From the NCBI GenBank assembly GCA_044508835.1, contig JBIQHD010000016.1, forward strand, positions 1 through 64,000: 64,000 nt of DNA, in the 5' to 3' direction. The notes under the pieces are model-generated. The model saw only the letters and a program-made list of their open reading frames with translations, made no database searches and was not told where the DNA came from. This document shows, one piece after another, positions 9,271 to 17,817 of the stretch. A program made the translations under genes and the position numbers. Positions within the stretch are counted from its first letter, which is position 1; each line of letters opens with the position of its first letter. This DNA is from JAKFDI01 sp044508835 (GTDB taxonomy: Bacteria > Pseudomonadota > Gammaproteobacteria > Burkholderiales > Burkholderiaceae_C).

Positions 9271-10169
9271 AGGCCCATCTCCGTCAGCTTCATCGCGATC
9301 GGGAAGGCGATGATGGCGAACACGCAGGGAAAGATGCAGGTGACGAGGGGGAAGAGAAGCTTCACCGGCGCCTCCATGGCCAGCTTCTCCGCGCGCAGGA
9401 AGCGCTCCATGCGCTTGTGGTCGGCCTGGGTGCGCAGCACGGGCCCGAGGTTCATGCCGAGCTGCTCCGCCTGGATCACCGCGGTGACCCAGCTGGTGAT
9501 GCCGTCGTCGTTCACCCGCGTGGCCATCTCGCGCATCGCATCGGCTCGCGCCTTGCCGGCACGGACGTCGCGCGCCACGCGCCGCAGCTCGTCCTGCAGC
9601 ATGCCGCGCGGCCCCTTCGCGACCGCCTGCTGAAGCGCGCCGCTGAAGTTCAGGCCGGCCTCGACGCACAGCGTGATGATGTCGAGGTAGAACGGAAAGG
9701 CCTTGCGCAGGTCGCGCTTGCGGGCCTGGATGCGGTCGTTCAGCCACAGGAAGGGATAGCACGCGCCCAGCCCGGCGCCCGCCGTGAACGGCCATGCCGT
9801 GGCCATGCCGAAGGCGCCGAGCACGAGGGCCGCGAGGCCGCCGAAGAGCAGCGCGGACACCAGCTGCGAAGCGACGTACTGCGCGGGGGAGACCCGGTAC
9901 TCGAGGCCGGCGTGCTGCAGCCGGCGCTGCAGAGCGAGCTTCTGGCCATCGGCCATCAGGCGGTCGATGCCGTGGGCCAGGGGATGGATGACCCACCAGA
10001 GCCACCTGAAACCCGCGGGCGGCGGGTCGAGGTAGGTGCGGTCCTCCTCGGGGACGTCGGCCATCGCGCGGCCCACGGCCCACGCCACGAGCGCTGCCGA
10101 GGCGCCAGCCAGCAGCATGACGATGACCAGGGCATGTTCCATCGCCAGTCGTTGGACGGCAGCGGTCAT
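9267..10169 (-). CDS. tadC: TadC, inner-membrane platform protein of the Flp pilus
   Basis: A 300-residue T2SSF-domain protein. A first transmembrane helix (residues ~10-35) is followed by a helix pair near 100-145, the cytoplasmic four-helix F domain (FYLDIITLCVEAGLNFSGALQ), and a C-terminal hairpin (LFPLVTCIFPCVFAIIAF). It forms the inner-membrane platform with TadB, on which TadA drives pilin assembly. The start at 10169 has GGAGG eight bases upstream; the gene is 61 bases behind tadB in the same direction. Confidence 0.88.
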   Translation of the reverse strand: MTAAVQRLAMEHALVIVMLLAGASAALVAWAVGRAMADVPEEDRTYLDPPPAGFRWLWWVIHPLAHGIDRLMADGQKLALQRRLQHAGLEYRVSPAQYVASQLVSALLFGGLAALVLGAFGMATAWPFTAGAGLGACYPFLWLNDRIQARKRDLRKAFPFYLDIITLCVEAGLNFSGALQQAVAKGPRGMLQDELRRVARDVRAGKARADAMREMATRVNDDGITSWVTAVIQAEQLGMNLGPVLRTQADHKRMERFLRAEKLAMEAPVKLLFPLVTCIFPCVFAIIAFPIAMKLTEMGL

Positions 10170-10230
10170 CGGGCCGCCTCCGTGCGCCGCGGGGCGGTGC
10201 TTGCCCGCTTCGGGGCGGCGGGGCGGAAGC

Positions 10231-11082
10231 TCATACGTCGATGCTCACGATGCGGTGGATCAGGTAGAGGCCCACGGCTTCGAGGAACACCACGACGGCG
10301 AGGGTCGCCCAGCCCACGTCGGTGGACCACAGCCTGGACATCGCCTGCGGCTCCATGGCGCCGAGCACGTAGATGAGCAGCACCGGCAACAGCCCGACGA
10401 TGATGGCCTGCAACCGTCCCTGCGCGGTGAGGGCGCGGATCTTTCCTTCGACCTGGAGCTTGGACCGCAGCGTGTGGGAGGTGCGCTCCAGCGTTTCCGC
10501 GAGGCTGCCGCCGGTTTCGTTCGCGATGCGGATGGCGGAGACCACCAGCGACATCGTCTGCGTCGGCACGCGCCGGGCCAGGTGGCTCAGCGATTCGTCC
10601 AGGCTGACGCCCAGGCGCTGCTCGCGCAGCGTCAGCTCGAACTCCTGCGACAGCGGCGGATGCGCGACTTCCACGTGGTTCTGCAGCGCGACGCTCAGGC
10701 TGACGCCGGCCCGAAGCCCGCCGGCGATCATCAGCAAGGCATCGGGCAGCTGCTGTTCGAGCTTGGCCAGGCGGCGCATCCGCAGGAACCGCCAGACCCA
10801 CGGCGGCGCGAAGAGGAACAGGACGGCGCTGCCGGCCGTGAGCACCAGGGACCCCGTGCCCGCGTAGACGAGGACGGCGCACATCGCCATCACCGAGAGG
10901 TTGGCGGCGTAGAGCCTTGCCGGGTCCACGAACACGAACAGGTCGCGCAACTGGACGCTGGCGCGCTGGGTGAACTGCTGCCGATGCTCGGCCATCGCGG
11001 CCGAACCGGCGCTGATGGCCACGTAGGAGAACAGCGCGGCGGCCAATGCGAACACGACGGTGAGAAGGACGGGGATGGACAT
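10231..11082 (-). CDS. tadB: TadB, inner-membrane platform protein of the Flp pilus
   Basis: A 283-residue T2SSF-domain protein with an N-terminal transmembrane segment (VLLTVVFALAAALFSYV), a second membrane pair near residues 65-95, the F domain (LPDALLMIAGGLRAGVSLSVAL) and a C-terminal membrane pair. It pairs with TadC in the Tad secretion platform. It starts 12 bases after the tadA stop, in the same operon. Confidence 0.88.
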   Translation of the reverse strand: MSIPVLLTVVFALAAALFSYVAISAGSAAMAEHRQQFTQRASVQLRDLFVFVDPARLYAANLSVMAMCAVLVYAGTGSLVLTAGSAVLFLFAPPWVWRFLRMRRLAKLEQQLPDALLMIAGGLRAGVSLSVALQNHVEVAHPPLSQEFELTLREQRLGVSLDESLSHLARRVPTQTMSLVVSAIRIANETGGSLAETLERTSHTLRSKLQVEGKIRALTAQGRLQAIIVGLLPVLLIYVLGAMEPQAMSRLWSTDVGWATLAVVVFLEAVGLYLIHRIVSIDV

Positions 11083-11094
11083 GCCCTGCCTGTG

Positions 11095-12798
11095 CTATGC
11101 CTTGGCGCGGAAGAGATCGAGGTCGACGATGCGGCCGGTCGACGTGAACTCCTCGAAGAACGAGGGCACCGTCTCGCAGCCGACGAACCGGCCCTGCACC
11201 TTGCCGTCGGCGTCGAAGCCGCGCTGCTCGAACCTGAACAGGTCCTGCAGCTGGAGCTTTCCCTGCTCCATGCCCGTCACCTCGACGATCCGGGTCACCT
11301 TTCGCGAGCCGCAGGAGAACCGGGTCTGCTGGACGATGACGTCCACGGCCGATGCCACCTGCTCGCGGATGGCCGGCAGGGGCAGGTCCATGCCGGCCAT
11401 CAGGACCATGGTCTCCAGGCGCGCCAGGGCGTCCCGGGGCGTGTTGGCATGCAGCGTGGTCATCGAGCCCTCGTGGCCCGTGTTCATGGCCTGCAGCATG
11501 TCCAGCGCCTCGGCGCCGCGGCATTCGCCCACGACGATGCGGTCGGGCCGCATGCGAAGCGCGTTGCGCACGAGCTCCCGGATGCTCACCTCGCCCCGGC
11601 CCTCGACATTGGGCGGGCGGGCCTCGAGCGACACCAGGTGAGGGTGCGGCAGCCGCAGTTCGGCGGCGTCCTCGATGGTCAGGATGCGCTCGCCGTCGGG
11701 GATGTAGTTCGACAGGATGTTGAGCAGGGTCGTCTTGCCCGACCCGGTGCCGCCGGAGACGACGACGTTCTTCCGGTGCGCGACGCAGATGCACAGGAAC
11801 TGCGCCATCTCCTCGCTCAGGGCGTCGAACCGGACGAGGTCTTCGGTGGTCAGCTTCTGCCGCGAGAACTTCCGGATGGTGATGCTCGGCCCCTTGATGG
11901 CCAGCGGCGGAATGATGGCGTTGACCCTCGAGCCGTCCTTGAGGCGCGCATCGACCATGGGCGAGCTTTCGTCGATGCGCCGGCCGAGCGGCGCGACGAT
12001 GCGCTCGATCACCCCCATCACGGCGCGGTCGCTGGTGAAGTACACCGGATGGCGCTGAAGCCGGCCGTCGCGTTCGATGAAGATCTCGTCGTGGCGGTTG
12101 ACCATCACTTCGGTGACGGACTCGTCGGCGAGAAGGTCCTCGAGGGGCCCCAGGCCGACGGCCTCGTGGATCGTCTGGCGGCGCAGCTCCTGCTGGTCGA
12201 TGCCCGGGGGAATCTCTGGCGCCAGCTCGTCGATGACATCCCGGGCAAGGCTGCCGATCTCCGCGCGGAGCTGTTCGTCGCTCATGCGCGAGACGTCCTT
12301 GCGGCGCAGGTCCATCAGTTCGAGAAGCCGTTCATGGGCACGCTTGCGCCACATGTATTCGAGCCTGGCCGTCTCCAGCCTGGCGGGGCTGTCGGCCGGC
12401 ACCGCGGCGCCGGCCCTCGCGGGATGGACGGCAACGACGGGTCTCGCCTGGCCAGCGGGTGCCGATGTCGCCGGCGCGCGCGGCGTCGGCGCCGGGCGGT
12501 GTGTGGCCGGCCGGGCGTCGTCGATCACGAACAGCCGGAAGGGGCCCAGGTCGATCCGGTCGTCGCGCGACAGCGGGCCGAACTGCGGAACGCGCTTGCC
12601 GTTGACGTAGACGCCGCCCATTCCGCCGACGTCCTCGACGATCACGCCGCTCGGCGTTCTGTACAGGCGCGCGTGCTCTTTCGAGATGCGCCAGCTGTCC
12701 AGCCGCACTTCGCAGCCGCGGCCTCGCCCGACGACGGCGTCGTCGGGGACGTCGACCCGCTGGGTCCGGCTTCCCGTGATGACTTCGACCTTGAACAT
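11095..12798 (-). CDS. tadA: TadA/CpaF secretion ATPase with N-terminal FHA domain
   Basis: A 567-residue ATPase that powers Flp pilus assembly. Residues 1-95 form a forkhead-associated domain: GRGRGCEVRLDSWRISKEHARL, then VNGKRV. A Pro/Ala linker follows to about 150. The CpaF-type GspE domain has IKGPSITIRKF, Walker A GGTGSGKTT (Lys355), an Asp box, a Walker B-like RIVVGECRG and HANTP. FHA domains bind phosphothreonine, so assembly may respond to Ser/Thr phosphorylation; that is inference. The start at 12798 has GGAAGG upstream; a longer open frame overlaps the secretin gene and is not needed. Most TadA proteins lack the FHA part. Confidence 0.92.
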   Translation of the reverse strand: MFKVEVITGSRTQRVDVPDDAVVGRGRGCEVRLDSWRISKEHARLYRTPSGVIVEDVGGMGGVYVNGKRVPQFGPLSRDDRIDLGPFRLFVIDDARPATHRPAPTPRAPATSAPAGQARPVVAVHPARAGAAVPADSPARLETARLEYMWRKRAHERLLELMDLRRKDVSRMSDEQLRAEIGSLARDVIDELAPEIPPGIDQQELRRQTIHEAVGLGPLEDLLADESVTEVMVNRHDEIFIERDGRLQRHPVYFTSDRAVMGVIERIVAPLGRRIDESSPMVDARLKDGSRVNAIIPPLAIKGPSITIRKFSRQKLTTEDLVRFDALSEEMAQFLCICVAHRKNVVVSGGTGSGKTTLLNILSNYIPDGERILTIEDAAELRLPHPHLVSLEARPPNVEGRGEVSIRELVRNALRMRPDRIVVGECRGAEALDMLQAMNTGHEGSMTTLHANTPRDALARLETMVLMAGMDLPLPAIREQVASAVDVIVQQTRFSCGSRKVTRIVEVTGMEQGKLQLQDLFRFEQRGFDADGKVQGRFVGCETVPSFFEEFTSTGRIVDLDLFRAKA

Positions 12799-12823
12799 GT
12801 GCAGCCTTCCGCCGGGTCTGCCT

Positions 12824-14284
12824 TCAGGGGGCCGCGAGATCGGCAGCGGGCGCGGGCGAGCGCATGCGCTCCCGGCGTTCCGCTTCCTCGCGCCGCGCCT
12901 CCCGGTCGGGGGCGAGCAGTTCACGCTCGACGATGGCGTCGCCCCGTTCGATGTCGGAGCGCACCTGCGGCGAGGCGGCGTCGACCGTGACGGGGGTGAC
13001 GAGCACGAGCAGCTGGGTCTCGCGGTCGACGAACGACCTCGACCTGAACAGGGAGCCCAGGATGGGCACGTCGCCCAGGCCCGGCACCTTCTGCGCGTCG
13101 GTGGAGCGCCGGCGCTGGATGAACCCGGAGAGCGCCATCGTTTCGCCCTCCCGCACGTTGAACTCGCTCTTGACGCGGCGCGTCAGCAGGGCCGGGCCCG
13201 AGCTGGTCGAGGTGGTCGGGTCGATGTCGCTGACCTCGGTTTCGATGGTCGAGCGGATGGTCCCCGTCCTGGCGTCGTGGCGCGGCGTGATCTCCAGCTT
13301 CACGCCGTAGGTCTTGAACTGGACGCTGGGCGTGCCGGTGGCGCTGGCGGACGAGTAGGGGATCTCGCCGCCGGCGAGAAATGTCGCCTGGCTGCCGCTG
13401 CGCGTGGACAGCGTCGGCTCCGCGAGCACCACGGCGCGCCCATCGAGCGCGAGCAGGTTGATCTGCGACGTCAGCAGCGCGTTGATGCCCAGGTAGCCCT
13501 GCGCGTGGCGCACCGGGAACGGCAGCGCGATGGGGACCTCGCCCGGGCGCGCGTCGATGCGCCGCCCCACGCCGAAGTCGCTGGCCAGGCCGATGTTGAA
13601 GCCGCCGATGGCCTGGCCGGTTTCCCCGCCCCATCGCACGCCGAGGTTCTCCAGCTCGGACGTGGGCAGCTCCACCACGCGGACCGCCAGGCGAATCATC
13701 TTTTCCCAGCCCACGCGGCCCACGAAGTTGATGACCTGCGGGTATCGCTGCGCGATGATGGCGACGCGCTCCATGTCGGCATCGGACAGGCCGTCCCCGT
13801 CGACCACCACCTTGTCGCCGACGATGGCCGCGCGCGCCCGCGGAATCCGCTCGAGGAAGGCGGCCACCTCGCGCAGCACGCGCGTCGTGTCCGCGGGCAC
13901 CACGGTCACCTTGACGGTGGCGTGTCGGCCGCTTCTGTCCCAGGCCGTCAACGACGAGACGCCGACGTCGTGGGCGAAGACCAGCACTTCCTTCTCCTCC
14001 AGCGTCGTGGCGTTCAGGACGCTGCCGTTTCCCACGGCGACGCGCGCCACGTCGGGCGTGAGGAAGGCCCGGGCTTCGCCCCGGTACATGATGGTCTCGA
14101 CGACAGGCTCCTGGTTCTGGTCACGGATGACCAGCGGCGCCGGCCGGGGCGGGCGAGCCGGCGCGGTGCGCGGCGCCGCGGGGCCGTGCGCGCTGCCCAT
14201 CGCCTGAGATGGCGGGGTCTGGGCTGCGGCGGGCAGCGCCTGCGCGGCCAGCACGGCAGTCATGACGAAACGAAGAACCCTCAT
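12824..14284 (-). CDS. rcpA: RcpA/CpaC secretin of the Flp pilus
   Basis: A 486-residue outer-membrane secretin. It has a signal peptide (MRVLRFVMTAVLAAQALPAAAQ), an N-terminal domain (VIRDQNQEPVVETIMYRGEAR...VAVGNGSVLNATTL), a BON-like stretch near 175-205 (VVDGDGLSDADMERVAIIAQ) and the secretin core: ALLTSQINLLALDGRAVVLAEPTL, FLAGGEIPY, GVKLEITP, and the closing VPGLGDVPILGSLFRS...LVLVTP. It forms the pilus pore in the outer membrane. It lies between the cpaB-like gene and tadA. Its start is preceded by an A-rich tract and no obvious Shine-Dalgarno. Confidence 0.92.
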   Translation of the reverse strand: MRVLRFVMTAVLAAQALPAAAQTPPSQAMGSAHGPAAPRTAPARPPRPAPLVIRDQNQEPVVETIMYRGEARAFLTPDVARVAVGNGSVLNATTLEEKEVLVFAHDVGVSSLTAWDRSGRHATVKVTVVPADTTRVLREVAAFLERIPRARAAIVGDKVVVDGDGLSDADMERVAIIAQRYPQVINFVGRVGWEKMIRLAVRVVELPTSELENLGVRWGGETGQAIGGFNIGLASDFGVGRRIDARPGEVPIALPFPVRHAQGYLGINALLTSQINLLALDGRAVVLAEPTLSTRSGSQATFLAGGEIPYSSASATGTPSVQFKTYGVKLEITPRHDARTGTIRSTIETEVSDIDPTTSTSSGPALLTRRVKSEFNVREGETMALSGFIQRRRSTDAQKVPGLGDVPILGSLFRSRSFVDRETQLLVLVTPVTVDAASPQVRSDIERGDAIVERELLAPDREARREEAERRERMRSPAPAADLAAP

Positions 14285-14311
14285 GGTGTTTTTTTTGTTG
14301 GTGGTGTTCGA

Positions 14312-15241
14312 TCAATGCGGCTGGGGCAGGCTGGCCCCGCCAGGGGATGTCGGCGCAGGTGCGGCGGGTGCGGGGGCCGTGAGCGCCATGCGTTCCAGGG
14401 CCGTCGCCAGGCGGTCCATGGACCTGGACTCCGGCGTCGCGGCGGCGGCGGGAGAGCCGGGGGACAACGGCTGGCCGCCGACGAGGATGGGGATTCCCGG
14501 GCGCACCGGCCGCACCTCCTCGATGCCCATCAGCAGGGCCTTGAGGTTCGGCACCGCGGGCAACGGTGCCGTGTCGTCCGGGTGGCGCAGCACGGCGTTG
14601 AGCTTTCCGGCGTCCTTGGCGAGCATGACCAGGGCGGCTTCCTCGGGCGAGGCGTCGAGCGTGATCGAGGTGTACGTGCGCTCGCGCGGCTGCCCGGCGC
14701 CTGCCGTCACCCGGTCGCCGGCCGCCAGGACCAGCATGTTCTGCAGGAGCGGGGCGACCAGGGGGCTCTGGTGGCGTTGCAGGCTGACGAACAGGTCGAT
14801 CCGGTCGCCCGGCTGCAGCATTCCCGACAGGCTGCTGATCTCGTCGACCGGCACGGCAATGGCACGTCGTCCGGCGGAGACCCGCGTCGCGAACGGCGCC
14901 GCGTTCTGGTCTTCCAGCATCGACCACATGATGAACTCGCCGGCCCGCACGGGATGGGCGAGCCTGAGGTTGCGGATCTGCTCGAACTGCTCGGGGCGGA
15001 CGGCGCCCGACTGGGCCCAGTCGACCGGGATCGACCGGGAGGCGAGGTTCTGCTGGGTCAGGCGCTGCCCCTTCGGCAGGTCCTCGCTGGCGACCACCAG
15101 CCGGAGCGTCTCGCCCGACGTGCTTCGCTCGAACTCCTGTTGCTTCGCCTCGAAGTAGTAGCGCGCGCCGAATGCCGCGAATCCGCCGACGACGATCGCG
15201 ACGCCGAGGACGATCAGGTTCTTGGTCACCTGCCCAGCCAT
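14312..15241 (-). CDS. cpaB: RcpC/CpaB periplasmic pilus assembly protein
   Basis: A 309-residue protein with one N-terminal membrane anchor (NLIVLGVAIVVGGFAAFGARYYF), an SAF-type beta-clip domain (LRLVVASEDLPKGQRLTQQNLASRSIPVDW, then AIAVPVDEISSLSGMLQPGDRIDLF) and an RcpC/CpaB domain (DRVTAGAGQPRERTYTSITLDASPEEAALVMLAKDAGKLNAVLRHPDD). It assists the secretin in the periplasm. The C-terminus is a Pro/Ala-rich tail. It is first of the rcpC-rcpA-tadA-tadB-tadC run. Confidence 0.9.
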   Translation of the reverse strand: MAGQVTKNLIVLGVAIVVGGFAAFGARYYFEAKQQEFERSTSGETLRLVVASEDLPKGQRLTQQNLASRSIPVDWAQSGAVRPEQFEQIRNLRLAHPVRAGEFIMWSMLEDQNAAPFATRVSAGRRAIAVPVDEISSLSGMLQPGDRIDLFVSLQRHQSPLVAPLLQNMLVLAAGDRVTAGAGQPRERTYTSITLDASPEEAALVMLAKDAGKLNAVLRHPDDTAPLPAVPNLKALLMGIEEVRPVRPGIPILVGGQPLSPGSPAAAATPESRSMDRLATALERMALTAPAPAAPAPTSPGGASLPQPH

Positions 15242-15278
15242 GCGGGCTCCTCCCTGTGGTTGTTGTCTGGTTCGCCGC

Positions 15279-15473
15279 TCAGAAAGCGGTCGACATGGAA
15301 TACGCGAACTTCAGGAGCGCCACCTTCAGCCGGTCGAGGAAGTACCAGACCGGCGCCACGCCGGAGCCGGGCCAGACCAGGAAGAACAGCAGGAACGACA
15401 ACGCCGCCGACGCGATGACGTACTCGACCATGGCCTGGCCGCGATGCCGCGTCCGGCCCATCCATGCCTTCAT
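15279..15473 (-). CDS. Small TadE-like pseudopilin
   Basis: A 64-residue protein, MKAWMGRTRHRGQAMVEYVI followed by a ~20-residue hydrophobic helix and a short tail. The RGQAMVEY motif (Gly-Gln/Ala before a hydrophobic helix with Glu at +5) is that of Flp and TadE prepilins, so cleavage by the Tad prepilin peptidase is likely. The ATG at 15473 overlaps the stop of the upstream gene (ATGA). It could be a minor pilin or a second Flp-like subunit. Confidence 0.75.
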   Translation of the reverse strand: MKAWMGRTRHRGQAMVEYVIASAALSFLLFFLVWPGSGVAPVWYFLDRLKVALLKFAYSMSTAF

Positions 15474-16216
15474 CGACCGTGCTCCGTGAATGAGGTGAGG
15501 TTGAGCGTGACCGTGGTGCGCCCGCCGTCCTGCCGGATCACCACCGTCGCTTCGCCGTTCGGCCGCGACAGCAGCAGAAGGCGTCCCGCGGGGTGCTCCT
15601 GGGGCGCCGTCTCTTCGCTCTGCAGCGAATAGCCCTGCGCTTCGAGGTCTCGCACCACGTGGTTCCGGTTCGACGCGAGCGACAGGTCGTTCGTCCAGCT
15701 CAGGTGCCGCGCCTTCCGCCCGCGGTCCGTCGACTCGGTGTCGTACAGGAGGTCCGATCGCGATGGCATCCGGGCGTAGGGCTGCGGGACGGACCCGTTG
15801 ACCAGGTCGTCCAGGCGGATGCTCGAGAGCACGACGCGCGTGGCCTGCCCGTTGCCGGCCGCCGTCAGTTGCGCGGTCACGAAGAAGCCGGCGAACTTCT
15901 TGCTGACCAGCGCGACCTGCGGAGCGAACTGCACCTGGACCGGCTCGCCCCAGGCCTGGCGAAGCGCCTGGGCCGCGGATGGCAGCCCTGCGGCGACGAT
16001 GCCCGCTTCGAGCCGCATGGGCAGGCCGCTGGCCGATACCTGATCGCCGACGGCGGCGAGCGACCACCCCCGCGGGAGTGCCACCCCCGTCCACGGGTCG
16101 CTCTGGGCCGCGGCGGCTCCCGCGGCCAGGGCGAGCGCGCAGGCAGCCATTTGCCGCCACAGCCGGCGAGGCGGCACGAAAGAGAGGGGCGCCATCGCAG
16201 CCAATGCCTGCCTCAT
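15470..16216 (-). CDS. Exported protein of unknown function in the Tad operon
   Basis: A 248-residue protein with a signal peptide (RQMAACALALAAGAAAAQ, cleavage near residue 38) and no domain that I recognise. The C-terminal third (GYSLQSEETAPQEHPAGRLL, then beta strands ending VTLNLTSFT) reads as a small beta-rich domain. It overlaps both neighbours by 4 bases (ATGA), so it is produced together with the TadE-like proteins. A periplasmic or secreted accessory role in pilus assembly is inferred from position alone. Confidence 0.7.
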   Translation of the reverse strand: MRQALAAMAPLSFVPPRRLWRQMAACALALAAGAAAAQSDPWTGVALPRGWSLAAVGDQVSASGLPMRLEAGIVAAGLPSAAQALRQAWGEPVQVQFAPQVALVSKKFAGFFVTAQLTAAGNGQATRVVLSSIRLDDLVNGSVPQPYARMPSRSDLLYDTESTDRGRKARHLSWTNDLSLASNRNHVVRDLEAQGYSLQSEETAPQEHPAGRLLLLSRPNGEATVVIRQDGGRTTVTLNLTSFTEHGR

Positions 16217-16998
16217 TTCAGCCGGTCGGCCGGAACCGTGTCGCGCCAGAAGCTCGCCTCGCCGAGCTTCGGCTCCGCGATGCGGCCGTCCTCGAGCGCC
16301 ATCACGGGCAACTTGACGGCGAGTGCCAGCGGCTTCAGCGCGGACGACGGGAAGTTGGCCGACGACGCGGTGACGCGGTCTTCAACGCTCTTCGCGTTCG
16401 CCGCGGCCCAGCTGTCGGACATGATGCTCGTGTGCCGGGTGATGCTGAGATGGAGGCTGTCGAACGGCGCCAGCCAGGCGGCGTTCAGCGGGGCCAGGCG
16501 AACCGTGACCTGCCCTCGGAAGATGCCCCGGTGGTCGAGGTCGAACGCGGCGGGCGAGAGCGTCGGGTACACGCCGGCCAGCGAGCCGCCCGCGCTGAAG
16601 GCGTCGTTCGGGTCGGTGGAGCCTGCGGCGCCGAAGGTGACCGAGACGTCGCTGAAGTCCTTCAGCAGCGGCTGGCCCTGGGGGTCCGTCCACAGCGGGT
16701 TGCGGTCCGCGGCGGCGGACGCGACGTCGGCCGTGAAGATGCGCGACGCGGTCGGGCCGAAGAAGCGCTTGCGCACGTCCCGGGCGAGGTCGCCGGCGGA
16801 CTCGAACGTTCCCGCGCCGCCCGCGTTGCGAACGGTCGATTGCCATGCGACGTAGCGGCTCGCCATCTGCACCTGGTGGCTGATGTCCTGGTACTTGCCG
16901 ACCAGCGGGAAGAGGACGAGGAGGGCCGCCAGGGCCAGCAGCACGACCAGGAATTCGGCGAGGGCCTGCCCTTCGTGATGTTGCAAGGGCCGCTTCAT
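16213..16998 (-). CDS. TadE/TadG-like pseudopilin
   Basis: A 261-residue protein beginning MKRPLQHHEGQALAEFLVV, a prepilin-type leader (GQALAEF) and hydrophobic helix, followed by a ~220-residue extracytoplasmic domain without recognised signature. This build is that of TadE/TadF minor pseudopilins. The ATG at 16998 overlaps the upstream stop (ATGA), and the gene ends in the same overlap with the next. The longer open frame upstream covers the neighbouring gene and is not used. Confidence 0.75.
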   Translation of the reverse strand: MKRPLQHHEGQALAEFLVVLLALAALLVLFPLVGKYQDISHQVQMASRYVAWQSTVRNAGGAGTFESAGDLARDVRKRFFGPTASRIFTADVASAAADRNPLWTDPQGQPLLKDFSDVSVTFGAAGSTDPNDAFSAGGSLAGVYPTLSPAAFDLDHRGIFRGQVTVRLAPLNAAWLAPFDSLHLSITRHTSIMSDSWAAANAKSVEDRVTASSANFPSSALKPLALAVKLPVMALEDGRIAEPKLGEASFWRDTVPADRLK

Positions 16999-17807
16999 CG
17001 CGCTTCCCTCCGGAAGCCCGGCGGCAGCGAGAACAGGCTCGCATTCACCGGCGTGCCATTGCCGATGGCGGTCGCCGTGCCGCTGCCGTTGTCGTTCCCG
17101 AAGTCCACCGCGAGCACCAGGGGGTTGCCCAGCAGCCCCGGCAGGCGCTGCTTCTCGGACGCATCGGGAACCCAGACGCAGATGTGCCCGTCCTTCGTCA
17201 GGTCGCCGCCCAGCAGGTTGGGCACCACGCGGCACGCGATGCCGTTGTCGAACTGCCGCACCGGCGCCGAGGCGAGGGCGCTTGCCGGCGGGAGCGAAGC
17301 GGGGACCGGGACGTGGCGGGCAGCGCCGGTCTCGCCGCAATGGCCGGTCGCCTGCTTCTTGTCGAAATCCAGCAGGCACACGCCGATGCCGGCGAAGGAC
17401 AGCGAGCCAGTGCGCGTCGTCCGCCAGGCGAGGCTGCAGTCGGCCATGTCCACGTGAAGACTGGCCTGCGACTGCACCTTCAGGATCACGCGTTCGCTCA
17501 GATATTCCTCGTCGCGCAGGACGCCCAGGTGTTCCGGAAAGTCCGTTGCGGATACCTTGGCGGCGCCCTTCGACTCGGCGCACAGATGCTGGGTCTGGAT
17601 CACCGCCTTCCGGACGGATGCGAAGTCGCGAAGCCGGCCGTCGCGCACCACGTAGCGCGACAGGACGGTCTTTCCAGAGCCCTTTCCGACCTCGTCGAGC
17701 ATCGTGCGGTAGGCATGCAGCGGATCGGCGCTCAGCCCGGCGCCGTGCGCCGGGCAGGCGGCCATGGCGACGCAGGCGAAGAGAAGGCCGAATCCCGTGG
17801 TCTGCAT
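16995..17807 (-). CDS. Exported protein of unknown function in the Tad operon
   Basis: A 270-residue protein with signal peptide MQTTGFGLLFACVAMAACPA (end near residue 23). The mature part has several cysteines (HLCAES, MADCSLAW, GVCLLDFD, GHCGETG, GIACRVV, GHICVWV), suggesting disulfides in the periplasm. No family was recognised. It starts 10 bases after the TadG-like gene and overlaps the TadE-like gene by 4 bases. The role is presumed to be an accessory of pilus assembly. Confidence 0.7.
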   Translation of the reverse strand: MQTTGFGLLFACVAMAACPAHGAGLSADPLHAYRTMLDEVGKGSGKTVLSRYVVRDGRLRDFASVRKAVIQTQHLCAESKGAAKVSATDFPEHLGVLRDEEYLSERVILKVQSQASLHVDMADCSLAWRTTRTGSLSFAGIGVCLLDFDKKQATGHCGETGAARHVPVPASLPPASALASAPVRQFDNGIACRVVPNLLGGDLTKDGHICVWVPDASEKQRLPGLLGNPLVLAVDFGNDNGSGTATAIGNGTPVNASLFSLPPGFRREAR

Positions 17808-17817
17808 GGCGGTGGGT

